From assembly GCA_035707965.1 (NCBI GenBank), contig DASSTJ010000141.1, positions 1-18,503 on the forward strand: a DNA stretch of 18,503 nt. Reading direction: 5' to 3'. Positions 1 through 6,931 of the stretch are shown here, one piece after another; within the stretch, counting starts at the first letter, position 1; the number at the start of each line of letters is the position of its first letter. The notes below the pieces were generated by a model that saw only the letters and a program-made list of their open reading frames with translations, did no database searches and was not told where the DNA came from. A program made the position numbers and the translations under genes. The DNA is from DASSTJ01 sp035707965. Its GTDB lineage: Bacteria > Actinomycetota > Actinomycetes > Actinomycetales > Angustibacteraceae.

Positions 1-72
1 CGCACCGTCGTTGACCGCCAGGTTGCGGTACGCGTTCATCGCCGCGATGTTCTGGTTGATCCGAAGACCCAT
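1..72 (-). CDS. fliC: Flagellin, N-terminal 24 residues only (gene runs off the left edge)
   Basis: The minus strand reads MGLRINQNIAAMNAYRNLAV and then NDGA, the conserved start of flagellin. This is the beginning of the D0 coiled-coil segment that the export apparatus recognises and that lines the filament core. The start is the ATG at 72; a strong Shine-Dalgarno GGAGGAGC sits a few bases upstream (about 78-85). The gene lies downstream of the sigma-28 gene on the same strand but has its own promoter motif in the gap. Everything after residue 24 is outside the window, so length, variable domain and glycosylation sites cannot be judged. Confidence 0.9.
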   Translation of the reverse strand, partial: MGLRINQNIAAMNAYRNLAVNDGA

Positions 73-127
73 GATGTGCTCCTCCGTGAGGGGTCCGATA
101 GCGCCCGTCCATGGGCTGCCACCGTGC

Positions 128-154
128 TGATCGGACGACGGCGGGTGTGCCTGA
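128..154 (-). promoter_or_regulatory. Sigma-28 (FliA-type) promoter for flagellin
   Basis: On the minus strand a -35 TCAG (151-154) and a -10 TCCGATCA (128-135) are separated by exactly 15 nt. This fits the TCA(A/G)-N15/16-GCCGAT consensus that I recall for FliA-family factors of motile actinobacteria, with T for the first G. It sits in the short gap between the sigma factor stop and the flagellin start and predicts a leader of about 49 nt. The leader contains a small GCCC/GGGC inverted repeat at 103-116. Confidence 0.65.
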
Positions 155-164
155 GAACTTCTCG

Positions 165-1205
165 CTACGCCGTTCGGCTGACGTCTGGCCGCGGCAACGT
201 CGTCGTCCGGGCCATCGCCGGCTGCGCGGCGAGCGCCGCCACCTGGGCGTAGTACGCGCTCCGGCGGCGGGCCACGACGCCGTCAGGACGGTCTACCGGT
301 GCCACCTTCCCGGGGTCGAGGTGGGTGTTCAGCCCGTCGCGCAGCAGCACGAGCGCCTCCGCGCGCAGCTGCGAGACACGGGACTCGGTGACGCCGAGCT
401 CCTTGGCGATCTCCGTCATCGGCCGTTCACCGAGGAAGTAGTGCTCGACCACCAGGCGCAGCCGGTCCGGGAGCGCCTCCACCGCGGCCTTGAGGTACTT
501 CATCCGTTCGCTCACCAGCAGGCTCTGCGCCGGGTCGGGCTGATGGTCGTCGGCGTCCACGTGGTCCTCGGCACCGCCGGTGACCTCGACAAGCTGGTCC
601 AGGCTCAGCACCACGCTGCGGTGGGCGTCGTGCCGGACGGCCGGGATGGACGCGCGATCCGCCTTCAGCTCCTCAGCCAGCTCGGCGTCGCTGGGCCAGC
701 GACCCAGCTCCGCGGCGAGCCGCTCCTCTGCCTGCGCCAGCTTCTTCGCGCGGCTCCGCGCCCCCCGGCTCGCCCAGTCCGCGGCGCGCAGCTCGTCGAG
801 CAGCGCGCCGCGGATGCGGGTGCGGGCGTAGTGGCCGAAGGGCACGCCGGTCGTGGGGTCGTACGAGCGCGAAGCGAGCACGAGGGCCAGCTGGCCGGCG
901 GAGGTGAGGTCGTCGCGCTGCACCTGCGGAGGGACGCGCGTGATGATCTCGGACACCAGGTAGCCGACCACCGGAAGGTGCTCCCGCACGAGCGCGCGCT
1001 GCTCGTCGGTCAGAACCGGCGCGTCAGCGGGCCGAGAGACCTTCCGCCGGTCGCCTCCGTCGCGCCGGGGCTGCGGACGCGCGCCGTCGTGGCGGTCCTC
1101 GTACGTGATCGTGGGCAGCGCGTCAGCCGACCGGGTCGCCGAGGTGCGGCGGCTGGTCGTTGCCGGGGTCGACCCCTGCCGGAGGTCGCTCACCACGCTG
1201 CGCAT
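165..1205 (-). CDS. fliA: Flagellar sigma-28 family RNA polymerase sigma factor (FliA/WhiG type)
   Basis: 346 aa. Region 2 spans about residues 74-145 (VREHLPVVGYLVSEIITRVP, then DDLTSAGQLAL, SYDPTTGVPFGHYARTRIRG, LLDELRAADW). Region 3 spans about 150-185 (ERLAAELGRWPSDAELAEEL). Region 4 spans about 235-292, with the DNA-binding helix-turn-helix MTEIAKELGVTESRVSQLR. This is the layout of FliA/SigD/WhiG. In a genome with flagellar genes it should direct transcription of late flagellar genes, which fits the sigma-28-like motifs nearby. The first 65 residues are a low-complexity Arg/Thr-rich extension and the last 45 are also unconserved. The start is the ATG at 1205; no good Shine-Dalgarno precedes it, and a GTG at residues 4-5 is possible. 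A WhiG-type sporulation role is the alternative but is less likely here. Confidence 0.93.
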   Translation of the reverse strand: MRSVVSDLRQGSTPATTSRRTSATRSADALPTITYEDRHDGARPQPRRDGGDRRKVSRPADAPVLTDEQRALVREHLPVVGYLVSEIITRVPPQVQRDDLTSAGQLALVLASRSYDPTTGVPFGHYARTRIRGALLDELRAADWASRGARSRAKKLAQAEERLAAELGRWPSDAELAEELKADRASIPAVRHDAHRSVVLSLDQLVEVTGGAEDHVDADDHQPDPAQSLLVSERMKYLKAAVEALPDRLRLVVEHYFLGERPMTEIAKELGVTESRVSQLRAEALVLLRDGLNTHLDPGKVAPVDRPDGVVARRRSAYYAQVAALAAQPAMARTTTLPRPDVSRTA

Positions 1206-1212
1206 GCCTGTG

Positions 1213-1239
1213 CCATCGGACGCACGGCCTGGGAACTGT
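1213..1239 (-). promoter_or_regulatory. Possible sigma-28-like promoter for the sigma factor gene itself
   Basis: The minus strand carries ACAG (1236-1239), a 15-nt spacer and TCCGATGG (1213-1220). The -35 differs from TCAG in one base, and the -10 shares TCCGAT with the flagellin promoter. The start codon would fall about 7 nt past the -10, giving an almost leaderless mRNA, in line with the missing Shine-Dalgarno. It is weaker than the other copies, and autoregulation is an inference. Confidence 0.35.
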
Positions 1240-1283
1240 AGGGACGTCGGGCTCTAGTTGAACGCGCAACTGATCAGAACGGC

Positions 1284-1310
1284 TCAGGTCCGCGCGTCGC
1301 ACGCCGATGG
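1284..1310 (+). promoter_or_regulatory. Sigma-28 promoter for the flgN-flgK-flgL-fliW operon
   Basis: TCAG (1284-1287), a 15-nt spacer and GCCGATGG (1303-1310) on the plus strand. The -35 context CTCAGG is identical to that of the flagellin promoter. The predicted transcript start (about 1317) excludes the upstream in-frame ATG at 1307 and supports the flgN start at 1367. Confidence 0.65.
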
Positions 1311-1321
1311 GTAGTCAGATG

Positions 1322-1334
1322 GTCCGATCAGGAC
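1322..1334. promoter_or_regulatory. Inverted repeat in the flgN leader
   Basis: GTCC-GATCA-GGAC forms a 4-bp-arm inverted repeat just after the predicted start of transcription. It is flanked by a direct repeat TAGTCA at 1312-1317 and 1335-1340. It could be an operator or a weak RNA hairpin; nothing in the sequence decides which. Confidence 0.25.
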
Positions 1335-1366
1335 TAGTCATCCGCGCGCCACGGTGGGAGGTGGAG

Positions 1367-1846
1367 ATGGGCCTGGCAGAGGTGTCAGCCGTGCTCTGGA
1401 GCGAGCGCGAGCTGCTCGAGCTGCTGCTCTTCAAGCTCGAGGAGGAGCAGCTGGTGCTCGCCAGCGGCCGTGCTCGTTGGCTCGCCCACGCGACCCGTGA
1501 GGTCGAGATGGTGATCGAGCAGATCCGCGAGGCGGAGCTGTCCCGCGCCGTCGCCGTCGACGAGCTCGCCGCCGAGCTGGGTCTGGGGCCGTCACCCAGC
1601 CTCACCGCCCTGGCCGCAGCCGTCCCCGCGCCCTGGGACGAGCTGCTCCGGGGCCACCGTGAGGCCTTCCTCACCCTGACCGACGAGATCAGCGGCATGT
1701 CCAAGAGCAACCGGGAGCTTCTGGGACAGCAGCAGCGCACCAGCCGCGAGGCGCTCCTCGGGCTCGACGCCGCTGTCCGCACCTACGGCCCCCGCGGCTC
1801 GACGCCCGAACCAGCCCGCGCTCGAGTGATCGACAAGGCACTGTGA
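1367..1846 (+). CDS. flgN: FlgN-like flagellar export chaperone
   Basis: 159 aa from the ATG at 1367, which has a good Shine-Dalgarno (GGGAGG, 1356-1361). The frame is open back to 1307, but that ATG overlaps the predicted -10 box. The protein is short, acidic and almost wholly helical, beginning MGLAEVSAVLWSERELLELL and continuing with heptad-like KLEEEQLVL and RWLAHATREVEMVIEQI. FlgN chaperones have this form: they bind the C-termini of FlgK and FlgL and keep them unfolded for export. Sequence similarity in this family is low, so the call rests on helix pattern, size and the position 7 bp before flgK. It is the first gene of the junction-protein operon. Confidence 0.85.
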   Translation: MGLAEVSAVLWSERELLELLLFKLEEEQLVLASGRARWLAHATREVEMVIEQIREAELSRAVAVDELAAELGLGPSPSLTALAAAVPAPWDELLRGHREAFLTLTDEISGMSKSNRELLGQQQRTSREALLGLDAAVRTYGPRGSTPEPARARVIDKAL

Positions 1847-1853
1847 GCACGCC

Positions 1854-3263
1854 ATGAGCAGCACCTTCACCGGGATCACCACCGCGCTCAACGCGCTCAT
1901 GGCGCACCGTCAGGCCATCGACGTCGCCGGCCAGAACGTGGCCAACGCCAACACCGTCGGCTATACGCGGCAGCGCGCCGACCTCACCGCGGTCTCGGCA
2001 ACGGGGCACGGCGGTCTGTTCACGAAGATCGACGCGCCCGGCTGGGGCGTCGAGGTCACTTCGATCACGCGCATCGTCGACTCCTTCGTCGACGCCCGGC
2101 AGCGCGACGCGCACGCTTCGAGCGCCTTCGCGAACGCCGTTCAGGCGGCGTGGACCGGCATCGAGCAGGTCGTCAACGAGCCGAGCGACACCGGTATCTC
2201 GGCGCAGCTCTCGGAGTTCTGGTCCTCCTGGCACGACGTCGCCAACCACCCGGACGACGTCTCGGCACGGAGCCAGCTGCTCAGCCAGGCCCGCACGCTG
2301 GCGTCGACGATCACGAGCTCGCGAGCGGCCGTCGACACGCAGTTCACGACGACCCGCAACCAGCTGAGCGCCGTCGCGGACCAGATCAGCAGCACGGCCC
2401 GATCGGTGGCCGACCTCAACGACCGCATCCGGACAGCGCAGGCCACCGGCTCGCAGGTCAACGAGCTGGCCGACCAGCGTGACCAGCTCGTGCTCCAGCT
2501 GAGCGACCTCGCCGGAGCGACAGCTCGCAGCAACGACGACGGCACGGTCGACGTCCTGCTCGGCGGCTCCATGCTCGTCTCGGGCACGAGGTCGACGGCC
2601 GTCCGGGTCGCCGGGTCGGACAACGTCGACAACGTCGGCACCACGTCGCCGACGGGGCCCGGACCCGTCCACCTCGAGTTCACCGATGGCCGAAGCGTCG
2701 TGGTGACGAGCGGTCAGGCGGGCGGACTGATGACCGCCATGAACACGGTCTACCCGTCCGCAGCCGCGGGACTCGACAGCGTCGCCACCACGCTGCGCGA
2801 CACCGTCAACACGGTGCACCGCACCGGCAAGGGACTGGACGACGCCGACGCGGCTGGACGCGACTTCTTCAGCGGAACGAGCGCCCGCACCCTCGCCGTG
2901 GCCATCACCGATCCGCGCCAGGTGGCCGCAGCAGCCGGCGACAAGGGCAGCTTCGACGCGTCGCTGGCCGACTCCATCGCGCAGCTGGGGGGCGCACCGG
3001 GCAGCGCCGACGTGACGTGGCGGTCCTACGTCGCGCAGATCGGTGTTGGCTCGCAGGCCGCGACCCGCAGGGTCACGCTGCAGGACAGCGTCGTCAAGCA
3101 GGCGGACGGTGCGCGGGACAGCGTCTCGGGCGTCAGCGTGGACGAGGAGATGACGAACCTGCTCATGTTCCAGCGCGCCTACGAAGGCGCTGCGCGCGTG
3201 ATGACCGCGGTGGACCAGACGCTCGACACCCTGATCAACCGCACCGGCCTGGTCGGCCGCTGA
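1854..3263 (+). CDS. flgK: Flagellar hook-associated protein 1 (FlgK)
   Basis: 469 aa. The N-terminal D0 rod/hook helix spans about residues 8-42 (ALNALMAHRQAIDVAGQNVA, then NANTVGYTRQRADL), with the NVANANTVGYTRQ signature. The C-terminal D0 helix spans about 428-465 (VSVDEEMTNLLMFQRAYEGA, then ARVMTAVDQTLDTLINRTG). The middle is Ser/Thr/Asp-rich D1-D2 sequence. FlgK is the first junction protein between hook and filament, secreted by the flagellar type III system and chaperoned by FlgN. The length is typical of actinobacterial FlgK. The gene begins 7 bp after the flgN stop with only a weak Shine-Dalgarno, so translational coupling is likely. The flgL gene follows after 16 bp. Confidence 0.95.
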   Translation: MSSTFTGITTALNALMAHRQAIDVAGQNVANANTVGYTRQRADLTAVSATGHGGLFTKIDAPGWGVEVTSITRIVDSFVDARQRDAHASSAFANAVQAAWTGIEQVVNEPSDTGISAQLSEFWSSWHDVANHPDDVSARSQLLSQARTLASTITSSRAAVDTQFTTTRNQLSAVADQISSTARSVADLNDRIRTAQATGSQVNELADQRDQLVLQLSDLAGATARSNDDGTVDVLLGGSMLVSGTRSTAVRVAGSDNVDNVGTTSPTGPGPVHLEFTDGRSVVVTSGQAGGLMTAMNTVYPSAAAGLDSVATTLRDTVNTVHRTGKGLDDADAAGRDFFSGTSARTLAVAITDPRQVAAAAGDKGSFDASLADSIAQLGGAPGSADVTWRSYVAQIGVGSQAATRRVTLQDSVVKQADGARDSVSGVSVDEEMTNLLMFQRAYEGAARVMTAVDQTLDTLINRTGLVGR

Positions 3264-3279
3264 GGGGGATGACGACACC

Positions 3280-4188
3280 ATGCGCGTGACCCAGCACACG
3301 ATCGCCACGAGCAGCCTGGCGAACCTGCAGGCCAACCTCGGTCGCGTCAGCCAGCTGCAGGAGCAGATGACCAGCGGCAAGGTCATCAACCGGCCCTCGG
3401 ACTCCCCGACCGGCACGATCTCGGCGCTCGACCTCAAGGCGCAGATCAAGGCGACCGAGCAGTACAGCCGCAACGCGGACGACGCCGTCTCCTGGCTCGG
3501 GGCGCAGGACACCACCCTGGGCTCGATCAACGACGTCCTGCAGCGCGTCCGGTCGCTGACCCTCACGGGCATCTCCACGGGCAACAGCGACGTCGACGCG
3601 CGCAAGGCGATCGCCACGGAGATCGCGAGCCTGCGTGACTCCGTCCTCGGCATGGCCAACACGACCTACCTCGGCCGACCGATCTTCGGTGGGACGACGA
3701 GCGGCAGCCAGGCGTTCGCCGTCGACACCTCCGACCCTTCGGCGACACCATCACCAGTGACGTACGTCGGGGACGGCGGGCAGGTCGACCGCCGCGTCAA
3801 CGCGAACGCGACGGTGCGCGTGGACTCGTCGGGCACCGCGGTGTTCGGGCCGGACGGGGCCTCGCTGTTTACGGTGCTCGACCGCATCGCGAAGAACGTC
3901 CTGGACGACCCCGCGGCGCTGCAGGCAGACCTGGGAGCGTTGGACACGGCGACCATGGCGGTTCGCACGGCCCGTACCGACGTCGGCTCTCGCTACGGCC
4001 AGGCCGAGGCGGCCCGCCAGACGGCGGACGACCGGGTCCTGACGCTCCGCGCTACGCTCTCGGGCGTGGAGGACATCGACCTGCCCCACACGATCATGGA
4101 CCTGCAGATGCAGCAGATGGCGTACCAGACGGCGTTGGGTGCAACCGCGAAGGCGTTGCAGCCGTCGCTCCTGGACTTCCTGCGATGA
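3280..4188 (+). CDS. flgL: Flagellar hook-associated protein 3 (FlgL)
   Basis: 302 aa. The N-terminus (MRVTQHTIATSSLANLQANL, then LGRVSQLQEQMTSGKVINRP and SDSPTGTI) is the flagellin-like D0/D1 helix of FlgL, with the hallmark QEQMTSGKxINRPSD. The C-terminal helix (LPHTIMDLQMQQMAYQTALG) closes the coiled coil. FlgL is the second hook-filament junction protein and seats FliD-guided flagellin polymerisation. A Shine-Dalgarno GAGGGGGAT (3262-3270) lies 9 nt before the ATG. The stop overlaps the fliW start by 4 nt (ATGA), so the two are probably translationally coupled. Confidence 0.95.
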   Translation: MRVTQHTIATSSLANLQANLGRVSQLQEQMTSGKVINRPSDSPTGTISALDLKAQIKATEQYSRNADDAVSWLGAQDTTLGSINDVLQRVRSLTLTGISTGNSDVDARKAIATEIASLRDSVLGMANTTYLGRPIFGGTTSGSQAFAVDTSDPSATPSPVTYVGDGGQVDRRVNANATVRVDSSGTAVFGPDGASLFTVLDRIAKNVLDDPAALQADLGALDTATMAVRTARTDVGSRYGQAEAARQTADDRVLTLRATLSGVEDIDLPHTIMDLQMQQMAYQTALGATAKALQPSLLDFLR

Positions 4189-4604
4189 CGTCGGCCTCGG
4201 GCGGCGTGCCGACCGACGACCTCCCGGTCATCGAGCTCGTCGACGCGATGCCTGGTCTGCCGGCCATGGCGAGGTGCGTGCTCGTGCAGCTCGATGACAC
4301 GGGCGCACTGTTCCGGCTGCAATCGGTCATCGACCCTGAGCTACGCCTGCTCGTCGCCGCGTCACCGGTCTTCTTCGCCGACTACGCGCCCGAGATCGAC
4401 GAGGAGACGGCGTCCAAGATCGGGCTCACCGAGGCCGCCGACGCGTTGGTCCTGCTCGTCGTGACCGTGGGCGGCAGCGCCGCGGACTCGACGGCGAACC
4501 TGCTCGCACCGATCGTGCTCAACTCGCGCACGCGGCAGGCTGCCCAGGTGCTGCAGCAGTCGTCCGACCTGCCGCTGCAGGCCCCCCTCATCCCGGCCGC
4601 CTGA
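4185..4604 (+). CDS. fliW: Flagellar assembly factor FliW
   Basis: 139 aa, the usual FliW size. Family features include LPVIELVDAMPGLP near the start, FRLQSVIDPELRLLVAASP, YAPEIDEETASKIGL, LLVVTV and TANLLAPIVLNSRTRQAAQV; the last two are the most conserved stretches of FliW. In species studied, FliW binds cytoplasmic flagellin and, when free, binds the translational repressor CsrA, so that flagellin synthesis matches secretion. The gene overlaps flgL by 4 nt and ends the operon. The usual csrA partner is not downstream: a convergent glycosyltransferase gene begins 31 bp later. Confidence 0.9.
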   Translation: MTSASGGVPTDDLPVIELVDAMPGLPAMARCVLVQLDDTGALFRLQSVIDPELRLLVAASPVFFADYAPEIDEETASKIGLTEAADALVLLVVTVGGSAADSTANLLAPIVLNSRTRQAAQVLQQSSDLPLQAPLIPAA

Positions 4605-4635
4605 AGCCAGGATCCCGCCCGCCTCGTCGCTGCTC

Positions 4636-6666
4636 TCAGCCGACAGCCGAGACCAGCTCTCCGTAGAGCGCGGGGACGTAGGTCTGGAGCTGCTGCACGA
4701 GGGCGGCACGATCCTCCTCCGGCGTGGCCAGCAAGGCTTCGTCGAACACGACACGCAGGTCCGACTCGCGCCACACGTCGAGCAGGACGGCCGCCGCCAG
4801 GCAGCGCGCCTGAGGGGCACACCGGTCGGACTGCGCGACCGCGTTGAGGGGACAGAACTCGCCGTGCCCGCTCTCGCGCGCGCGAAGGGACCACACCAGC
4901 TGGCGGTCGAACGGTCGGTCCACCGCGACGATCGACGCCGCGACCAGGATGCTGGCGTCGGCAGATCGTTGCCACAGTGCCTCGAGCCATCCGTCCGCCA
5001 CGTCCGGTGGCAGGTGGAACACCTCACGGAGCGACCTGGTCACCAGCTCGTCCGGCGCCACCAGCGCCAGGCGAGCGAGGTCCCATCCAGCCGCCTCCGC
5101 CACGGGCACAACCCCCGCGAACGACACGAGGTCCGCGCGGCGCTCGCTGAGCTCCAACAAGGTCGTGAGGGCCTGCTCCGCGTGACCTTCCCACCGCTCC
5201 AGCTCGGCCCGAGCGACGATGACGGCATCCAGGTCGAAGGGCATGCCCCAGAGGTCGACACCGCCGTCCTCGATCGACAACGCGGAGCGAGCCCGATCCA
5301 GGTCCCCGCTGCGCATGGCGAGCCGAGCCTCCCAGACAGCCACCTGGCCGGGGGCTTCACCGCAGGCCTCCATCGCCGTGAGCCAGCGGTGAGCACGCAG
5401 CTCGTCGGCAAGTCCCTGCGGCGACTCCAGCACCGGTCTTCCTGCCGTCACGACGACCTGGCAGTCCGCGCGGCCAGGCCCGGCTCGGTGGTCGACCCGG
5501 TCAAGGACCTTGTCCAGCGCCTCGATCCCTTCCGCGACCCGACCCGCCGCCATGAGGGACCGACCGTAGCCGGCCCAGTCGGCGGACGTTGCGTCAGGCG
5601 ACTGGACGGCGGTGGTCGCGATGCTCAGATTGCGTGCCGCCTTGCTCTTCGCCCCGAACACGTCCATCCGGTAGCCCGAGTGCTCCAGACGTACCGGGGC
5701 GGCTGCGGGGGCGAGGAGCAGCGTCCTCTCCGGGTCGGTCGAGGTCAGCATCTCGTGGAGGGATCCCACCCAGGTCGACCGTTCTCGGCGGAAGATCCGG
5801 CCCAGCAGGTAGTCGCGGCCCTCGGTCGCTCCACGCCATCGGGAGTTGCTGAGCACCACCTGGACCACGTCGTCCCGCGTGCTGGCCAGGTGTGCTCGTA
5901 GCGCCCGCGGGTCCCCGGAGGCCACCTCGTCGGCGTCGAGGCTGAACACCCACTCGCCGCGGGCATGCCCCAGTGCCCGGTTGCGGGCCGACGCGAAGCT
6001 GCCGTCCCAGTAGCCGCTGACGACGACGGCTCCAGCGTCGCGGGCCACCGTCATGGTGCTGTCGGTGCTGCCGGTGTCGTAGACGACGACACGGTCGACG
6101 AAGGGCGTGACCGCCGCGAGGCACTCGCCGAGGACCGACTCCTCGTCCTTGACGATGAGCACCGCGTCGATGCTGACCGTCGCGCCGTCCCCGTCACCAC
6201 TGGTGAGTCCGTGCTCGCGCCCGCCGCCTGGCACTCCCACACCTGGCATCGGCGGCAGCGGCTGCTGGGCGGCCGCCGAGGATCGCACTGCGGAGGGGAA
6301 CACCAGCAGGTGCGCATCGGCACCCCCGGCGACACCCACGCGTCGAGGCTGCGCGCGAGCCGCGTCCCTCACCTGCGCGAACCAGTCGTCGTGCACACGG
6401 CAGTCCGACCTGAGGACGACGACCAGACGTGGCTCGGTGGCGACCGCCGACACCGCGTCCGAGAGCTCGCGTCCCTGCGCTGGGGACACCACCCGCACGC
6501 GGCGCTTCAACGACGTCGGGAGTGACGGCCGGCGTCGCGTCACGCCGATCACCTCGATGTCACGGCTCACCGTGGCACAGACCGAGCGCAAGCAGCGCAG
6601 GTACTGACCGGGGGTCGTCGTGTCGGTGACCAGGACTGCTGGTCGCAGGTCTCGGGCGGTGCTCAC
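4636..6666 (-). CDS. Large GT2-type glycosyltransferase with degenerate second GT domain and TPR-like tail
   Basis: 676 aa from a GTG start. The catalytic GT-A domain lies at about residues 165-310: VSIDAVLIVKDEESVLGECL, VVVYDTGSTDSTMTVARDAG, SFASARNRALGHARGEWVFS and LDADE. DTGSTD (197-202) and DADE (244-247) are the nucleotide-sugar and metal motifs of WcaA/SunS-like family 2 enzymes. Residues 8-115 resemble a second, decayed GT2 fold (AVLVTDTTTPGQYLRCLRSV; VVVLRSDCRVHDDWF) without a clear DxD. The last 350 residues are helical and TPR-like (YGRSLMAAGRVAEGIEALDK). It is probably a flagellin O-glycosyltransferase, from its place beside fliW and a sigma-28 motif upstream; sugar and acceptor are unknown. 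There is no Shine-Dalgarno at the GTG, which overlaps the stop of a small upstream ORF. Confidence 0.82.
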   Translation of the reverse strand: MSTARDLRPAVLVTDTTTPGQYLRCLRSVCATVSRDIEVIGVTRRRPSLPTSLKRRVRVVSPAQGRELSDAVSAVATEPRLVVVLRSDCRVHDDWFAQVRDAARAQPRRVGVAGGADAHLLVFPSAVRSSAAAQQPLPPMPGVGVPGGGREHGLTSGDGDGATVSIDAVLIVKDEESVLGECLAAVTPFVDRVVVYDTGSTDSTMTVARDAGAVVVSGYWDGSFASARNRALGHARGEWVFSLDADEVASGDPRALRAHLASTRDDVVQVVLSNSRWRGATEGRDYLLGRIFRRERSTWVGSLHEMLTSTDPERTLLLAPAAAPVRLEHSGYRMDVFGAKSKAARNLSIATTAVQSPDATSADWAGYGRSLMAAGRVAEGIEALDKVLDRVDHRAGPGRADCQVVVTAGRPVLESPQGLADELRAHRWLTAMEACGEAPGQVAVWEARLAMRSGDLDRARSALSIEDGGVDLWGMPFDLDAVIVARAELERWEGHAEQALTTLLELSERRADLVSFAGVVPVAEAAGWDLARLALVAPDELVTRSLREVFHLPPDVADGWLEALWQRSADASILVAASIVAVDRPFDRQLVWSLRARESGHGEFCPLNAVAQSDRCAPQARCLAAAVLLDVWRESDLRVVFDEALLATPEEDRAALVQQLQTYVPALYGELVSAVG

Positions 6667-6785
6667 CGCGGCGCACCAGCGGACGGTGCGGACGTCGACC
6701 GGCCGCCGCGCCGCCTGAGCGTCCGAGGTAGCGGCGTGCTCCTCCAGCCCCGCCCCGCGATCCCGACCACCATGACGGCGTCCAC
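6663..6785 (-). CDS. Putative 40-aa leader ORF upstream of and overlapping the GT2 gene
   Basis: On the minus strand a GTG at 6785 is preceded, 8 nt away, by a strong purine tract GAGAGGGAGGG (6794-6804). The ORF (VDAVMVVGIAGRGWRSTPLP, then RTLRRRGGRSTSAPSAGAPR) has 40 codons and ends with TGA overlapping the glycosyltransferase GTG as GTGA. Codon third positions are mostly G or C, but several AGG codons are atypical. It lies entirely between the predicted sigma-28 transcript start (about 6819) and the GT2 gene. I do not recognise the peptide, which is Arg-rich in its second half. It may act mainly to couple ribosomes to the SD-less downstream start. It could also be chance in GC-rich sequence. 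Confidence 0.4.
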   Translation of the reverse strand: MDAVMVVGIAGRGWRSTPLPRTLRRRGGRSTSAPSAGAPR

Positions 6786-6825
6786 GTCGCCGGCCCTCCC
6801 TCTCTCAGACCAATCGTCCTGTCTG

Positions 6826-6853
6826 TCGTCGGCTTCAGGCAGCGGGCGCTTGA
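6826..6853 (-). promoter_or_regulatory. Sigma-28 promoter for the GT2 glycosyltransferase transcript
   Basis: Minus strand: TCAA (6850-6853), a 16-nt spacer and GCCGACGA (6826-6833). GCCGA is intact. The predicted start near 6819 gives a leader of about 150 nt that contains the small ORF. It is divergent from the matching plus-strand motif at 6898-6925. Confidence 0.6.
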
Positions 6854-6897
6854 GGTCGCTGCGACGGCACCGGCGTGCCGCCTCGCCGCCTCCGACG

Positions 6898-6925
6898 TCA
6901 AGAACGGCGCAGGGCATGCCGATAG
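6898..6925 (+). promoter_or_regulatory. Sigma-28 promoter for the GT4 glycosyltransferase
   Basis: TCAA (6898-6901), a 16-nt spacer and GCCGATAG (6918-6925). This is one of the best -10 matches in the window to GCCGATAA. The transcript would begin about 6-7 nt later, at or next to the GTG start at 6932, implying a leaderless mRNA. Confidence 0.65.
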
Positions 6926-6931
6926 CAGGTC

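Noticed and set aside
111..1241. 376-aa plus-strand frame over the sigma factor gene
   Set aside because: Antisense to a clear FliA-type sigma factor and without protein-like features.
1307..1366. 20-codon N-terminal extension of FlgN from ATG 1307
   Set aside because: The ATG lies within the predicted -10 box and has no Shine-Dalgarno, whereas ATG 1367 has GGGAGG at good spacing.
1689..3662. 657-aa minus-strand frame opposite flgK and flgL
   Set aside because: It is the mirror of two certain genes; its translation is Arg/Val/Gly-rich without domains, as expected in GC-rich antisense frames.
4605..4635. Possible csrA or shared terminator between fliW and the convergent gene
   Set aside because: Only 31 bp, no CsrA-like frame, and no stable hairpin with a T-run.
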